Of a stretch of DNA of 64,000 nucleotides, positions 60,601 through 64,000 are shown piece by piece. Every line of letters begins with the position of its first letter. Position 1 is the stretch's first letter. The stretch is from contig CM059974.1 in NCBI GenBank assembly GCA_030490835.1, positions 9,307,501 to 9,371,500 of the forward strand. Reading direction: 5' to 3'. Below the pieces are notes generated by a model. That model was given only the letters and a program-made list of their open reading frames with translations. It was not told where the DNA came from and made no database searches. The position numbers and the translations under genes were made by a program. The DNA comes from Annona cherimola (taxonomy: Eukaryota; Streptophyta; Magnoliopsida; Magnoliales; Annonaceae).

Positions 60601-63600
60601 TCGTATAGGAAAATGTGAAAAAATAATTAAAAAATAGAGTAGTTATAGAGAGTGAAAAGTTTTGGATTGAAAAGTTTTGGTTGACATTTTTTACCCCAAA
60701 CAAACACACCCAAAAGGAATAGTCTTGAATATAATGGTTAGATTGGATTTGACATGAATCAACAAGATGGGACCCAAACTAGACTGTCCTACCAATTCAC
60801 TTTGGTAGGACTGGATGTATAAAACTTGGCCTCAAGAATAAAAGAATCTAGATTTACCTTAGGTAGAATCTTAACTATTTGTTTCATTTCTTCTTCAAAA
60901 TTTGCCTCCAAAATCCGGTCAGCTTCATCAATCACAAGGCACTGAATATTCAACAAACATGTATCAATCATCAAACATTACATGTTAGGAAACTACCAGT
61001 GCAAAAAACAGTTTGTATACCACCATGAAAGAATTGGTAATTCACTGCTAACCTTCAAATTTTTATATATGAATCCCTTGGTATTTTGAAGATGGTCCAA
61101 AAGTCTTCCAGGGGTTGCCACAAGTAGATTTACCCCCTTTGCAAGCCGTTCTGCTTCTCCCCTTCGAGCAGAACCACCAATAACCAACCCATGAGTCTGG
61201 CTATGATACTTCAGGAGGTCCTTTGCAACAGCATGTGTCTGTTACATAAGCAAAAAGGTCAAGATAAATCCAGGAGGTTATCTTCATATAGAATGCATCA
61301 CTATACTATCTCCAACAAACTTGTCAAGATAAAGAAATTATAATAATTGCTTCAAGAAAGGATAATCCATCTTCATATATTGCACCTTCTCATAACATTA
61401 GGACGCTACAAGGTATGAGACAAGTAGGGCAGAATTCGACTACCATGTGTTGCTTGTAACCCAAGAGCTTATATATGCTCGCTGATCAGGTCGTGAAACT
61501 TCAGCCATTAGTGGTTTGTGATTACCAAACTTAGTGATCACCCAACTTTTTCTAGCAGGCAATTCAGACTTCATATTTTGTTCTTGCTAAGTAGTGACAA
61601 CCCTCATCATTTTGCAATCTGTACATTTCGGCAAGTTTGGCTTCAAGGCCCAAGTGTTGATAAAAGAATTCAGAAGTTATGCAAGCATGATCTAACAATA
61701 TTCCAAACAATGTTTGCAGATATGGCACTAGTTCAGATATGGCACTAGTTCAAGGATAGAGCAACATGACTGAGTACAAAACAAGCTCCAGCTTACACAT
61801 GCATAGAAGTATTTAGACGAACATATTAGGCTAAGATCATCCTTGTGATCCTTTGAAACAGGCTTGAATTATACCACACTATGTAGCATCAGTTCAATGG
61901 ATGAGAGAACTCCACAACTATTACAAAACCTCAAAATTCACCTTATTTTGAGTCCCTACCAGGAATACACCAACCAAAAAAAAATTTCTATAATTCTCAG
62001 TAAGATCAAAAGAGGTTCCTACCAACCACTGACATATGAGAATAATATGAATTCAACAGTCTGTCTATGGGAATAACTACATGCAAAGTATCCATCCCTT
62101 ACAATGGACATATCCACATGCCCATGACAAGATGCATCTAACTAAAGGGCTACAAAGAATAAAGTCAACCAAGGATGATGAATAAGAAAATTCAAATCGA
62201 GGAATATACTTTTTTTCCATCTACAACTGGTACAAAGAAGAGAGCTAGTATCAAAAGTCATCATGGCATTACATATCCATTGCTATATGATAGGCCCATC
62301 AGGCAACAGAGGAGCAAGAGGTCATAGGAAACAACTAAGACCATAAATAATAGAACAATTAACAAGTCAAAATAGTGACCAGGCTTGGATGGTGTTAATG
62401 GAGACGAGAACTTGAGTGCATTGCTGGCAAAACACTGGATTGAAATCATGAATTCAAAGGATGCAATGGTTATTTATGTTTACAGAGAATAACATGGTAA
62501 CAAGAAAACCTGTATGGCAAGCTCCCTAGTCGGGCAAATGATGACAACACCAGTTCCATTGCGATGAGTGAACTGGATGTGATATAACAACTCAACAGCT
62601 GGTATCAGAAATGAAAGTGTTTTTCCAGATCCCGTCCTTGCAGCTCCAAGAACATCTTTGCCTAACAGGAGTGGAGGAATTGATCTAGCTTGGATCTGCA
62701 GAGGAGCAAAAGCATGATGGTAAAGCAGTTCGTGTCATGGGAAACAAGAGAGAAAAACAGAGAAAACTCCAAGAATTAACAAATACAAGTTGGTATCAAG
62801 TTCTCCTCAGATATCACATGTTGCCATGTAAACAATCCCCTATAGATAACAGCATTCCACTCACAAAATAAACCAGAATGCAAACCAAACCAATTGCAAT
62901 TAACGTCGAATATCCCCGCCCATTTGCCATATTATGCCTGATCTAAGCTGTAAAATAGCTTGAATTTTAACAAGAAATACTTAAAAAGCAAGCCCTATCC
63001 AGTGCAAAAGTGCAATGTTCAGTTATCCATTGGACTTTAAGTTGGTCTTTGTTGCTAATTCCAAGCCATGAATTGGATAGTTCGGAAGATCGTCATGACG
63101 GATCACAAATATGCAATCTTCTAACCTAATTTCAAGAGAACAATGCACATCTCATATGGCCCACTAGACCAGCAATCCAAATGCAGTTCAGCCGCATGAG
63201 AACCGATCACAGACCTGCGTCATATTCTCAAAGCCCATATCTTTTATAGCTTTCATTGTAGGTTCTGATAACTCCAGCAATGAGAAAGACTCCATCGTCA
63301 TGATTCCCAAGCTGCCGCTGCTGACGCTCTGAATAAGCCTCTGTTTCTTTGCTTCAACAGCTTCTGCTTCGTCTTCGTCGTCCTCCTCTGCAGCTTCGCC
63401 ATCGCTGCCGTCGTCTCTGTCAGAAGCGTCCGACTGAACCGGCTCCTCGTTAATATCTGCAGCTGCTACAACTTCTTCTTCTTCGCTCTCAACTGCTTCC
63501 GTCTTCTGCAGTTGCTTCCTAGCATCAACTGCCGCCGCGAGGTGTTTCAGCTTCTTCTTCTCCTCCTTCATCTTCTTCCTCTTTCTCTTCTCTCTCTCCT

Positions 63601-63625
63601 TCACCATTTCTTGTGTTGAAACCAT
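57693..63625 (-). CDS. RH51: DEAD-box ATP-dependent RNA helicase, Has1/DDX18 type
   Basis: Nucleolar RNA helicase needed, in yeast Has1 and human DDX18, for ribosomal subunit maturation; plant orthologues are RH27/RH51. Twelve exons, all phase 0: 63625-63215, 62695-62510, 61238-61053, 60941-60858, 59871-59830, 59752-59681, 59404-59105, 58983-58945, 58601-58497, 58403-58335, 58237-58112 and 57854-57693; 593 residues. Residues 1-110 are Lys/Glu-rich, then an acidic tract. Motifs: Q motif ([13 protein letters not shown], about 135-147), AARTGSGKT (155-163), PTRELAIQ (192-199), [16 protein letters not shown] (264-270), SAT (297-299), ARGLDIP (in exon 7) and HRVGRTARG (444-452). The DUF4217-type extension follows ([29 protein letters not shown]). 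The C-terminus [12 protein letters not shown] is basic. The start is the ATG at 63625. Choice between RH51 and RH27 is uncertain. Confidence 0.95.
60422..60711 (+). mobile_element. Tourist-like MITE, family A, in helicase intron 4
   Basis: Ends GGGTGTGCTTGGTTGG and ACAAACACACCC, flanked by AAA on both sides. About 290 bp, oriented against the gene, within the 986-bp intron between exons 4 and 5. Confidence 0.75.
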
Positions 63626-64000
63626 CACTGAAGATGGAGTTCGGTGATCCGGGAGGGATTTAGGGTTTTTCTCCCTCTATATTTCGTTTTCCCCCACGTT
63701 TTGGAGTGGCAACGCTGAAAAACCCTAGCTTGAGACGTTTTTTCAGTCGATGCAGTTCTGCTTCTCAAGTTTTGATCAAATTGCAAGTTGCAACTTGCAA
63801 GTCTCCAACCCGTAACTTAAGCTTTTTGCAATTATACCGCTTAATCAAAAAGTCATATTTAAGGCCGTGCTTAGGATCATGCAATTTGATTGAATGAGGT
63901 AAGGATCGAATGGTATTTTACGTTCACGAAAAAAGAATTTCATATTATTAATATAATATCTTATTTTCCAATATATAATAATTTTTTATTTTTAATATAA
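63626..64000. other. 5' flank of the helicase
   Basis: The presumed 5' UTR and promoter on the minus strand. A CTCTATATTT stretch near 63675 could supply a TATA-like box read in reverse. AGTTGCAACTTGCAAGT near 63783-63801 forms a small repeat. The 63-codon plus-strand frame at 63706-63897 is not supported. Confidence 0.4.

Noticed and set aside
63626..63628. Helicase start one codon upstream
   Set aside because: That codon is GTG. The ATG at 63625-63623 follows it directly and is the sensible start.

Overview
This is a 64 kb stretch of flowering-plant nuclear DNA. The evidence is intron-rich protein genes with GT-AG splice sites, plant-specific products (a plastid-type GGPP synthase, a CASP-like membrane protein, a probable chloroplast NDH-complex protein), and very AT-rich intergenic DNA full of MITEs, hAT, Mutator-like, LINE and LTR insertions. 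I cannot fix the species. The GC-rich, intronless GGPPS would fit a monocot or magnoliid, but that is a weak hint.

Layout. Positions 1-27,600 hold no intact gene that I can support. They contain transposon relics: three hAT-type elements with 8-bp target duplications (1201-1894, 5656-6757, 23477-24128), two foldback elements with 9-10-bp duplications (4136-4504, 17641-18029), several related AT-rich foldbacks, a family of about 280-bp Tourist-like MITEs, a LINE RNase H fragment (7703-8445), and small tandem duplications. At 27,915-28,988 (+) lies a complete intronless geranylgeranyl diphosphate synthase. About 590 bp downstream is a complete, recently inserted LTR retrotransposon (29579-35943) with a perfect TTATG target duplication, a tRNA-Arg-type primer site and a single gag-like ORF but no pol. 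From 35,949 to 41,500 there are repeats again, including a nested MITE pair and a tandemly duplicated MITE.

The right third is genic. A P-loop GTPase-like gene with a C-terminal membrane anchor has 8 modelled exons at 41511-47302 (+). A three-exon, 152-residue plastid membrane protein, probably CRR3-like, lies at 48703-49565 (-). A CASP-like protein with three exons lies at 51715-54045 (-). A complete 12-exon DEAD-box RNA helicase of the Has1/DDX18 type (plant RH27/RH51) lies at 57693-63625 (-). Each exon chain was assembled by eye, and each gives an uninterrupted frame (410, 152, 200 and 593 residues).

The genes do not form a pathway. They are independent nuclear genes for plastid isoprenoid supply, a probable membrane GTPase, chloroplast NDH function, a cell-periphery membrane scaffold and ribosome biogenesis. 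The most unusual material lies in the mobile DNA: a gag-only LTR element carrying a second copy of part of its own primer site inside each LTR; minute poly(A)-only retroposon insertions flanked by 11-16-bp duplications; foldback elements with a shared core but different outer arms; a hAT element inside a foldback arm; and a 43-bp palindrome that looks like a Mutator-type element reduced to its two ends.
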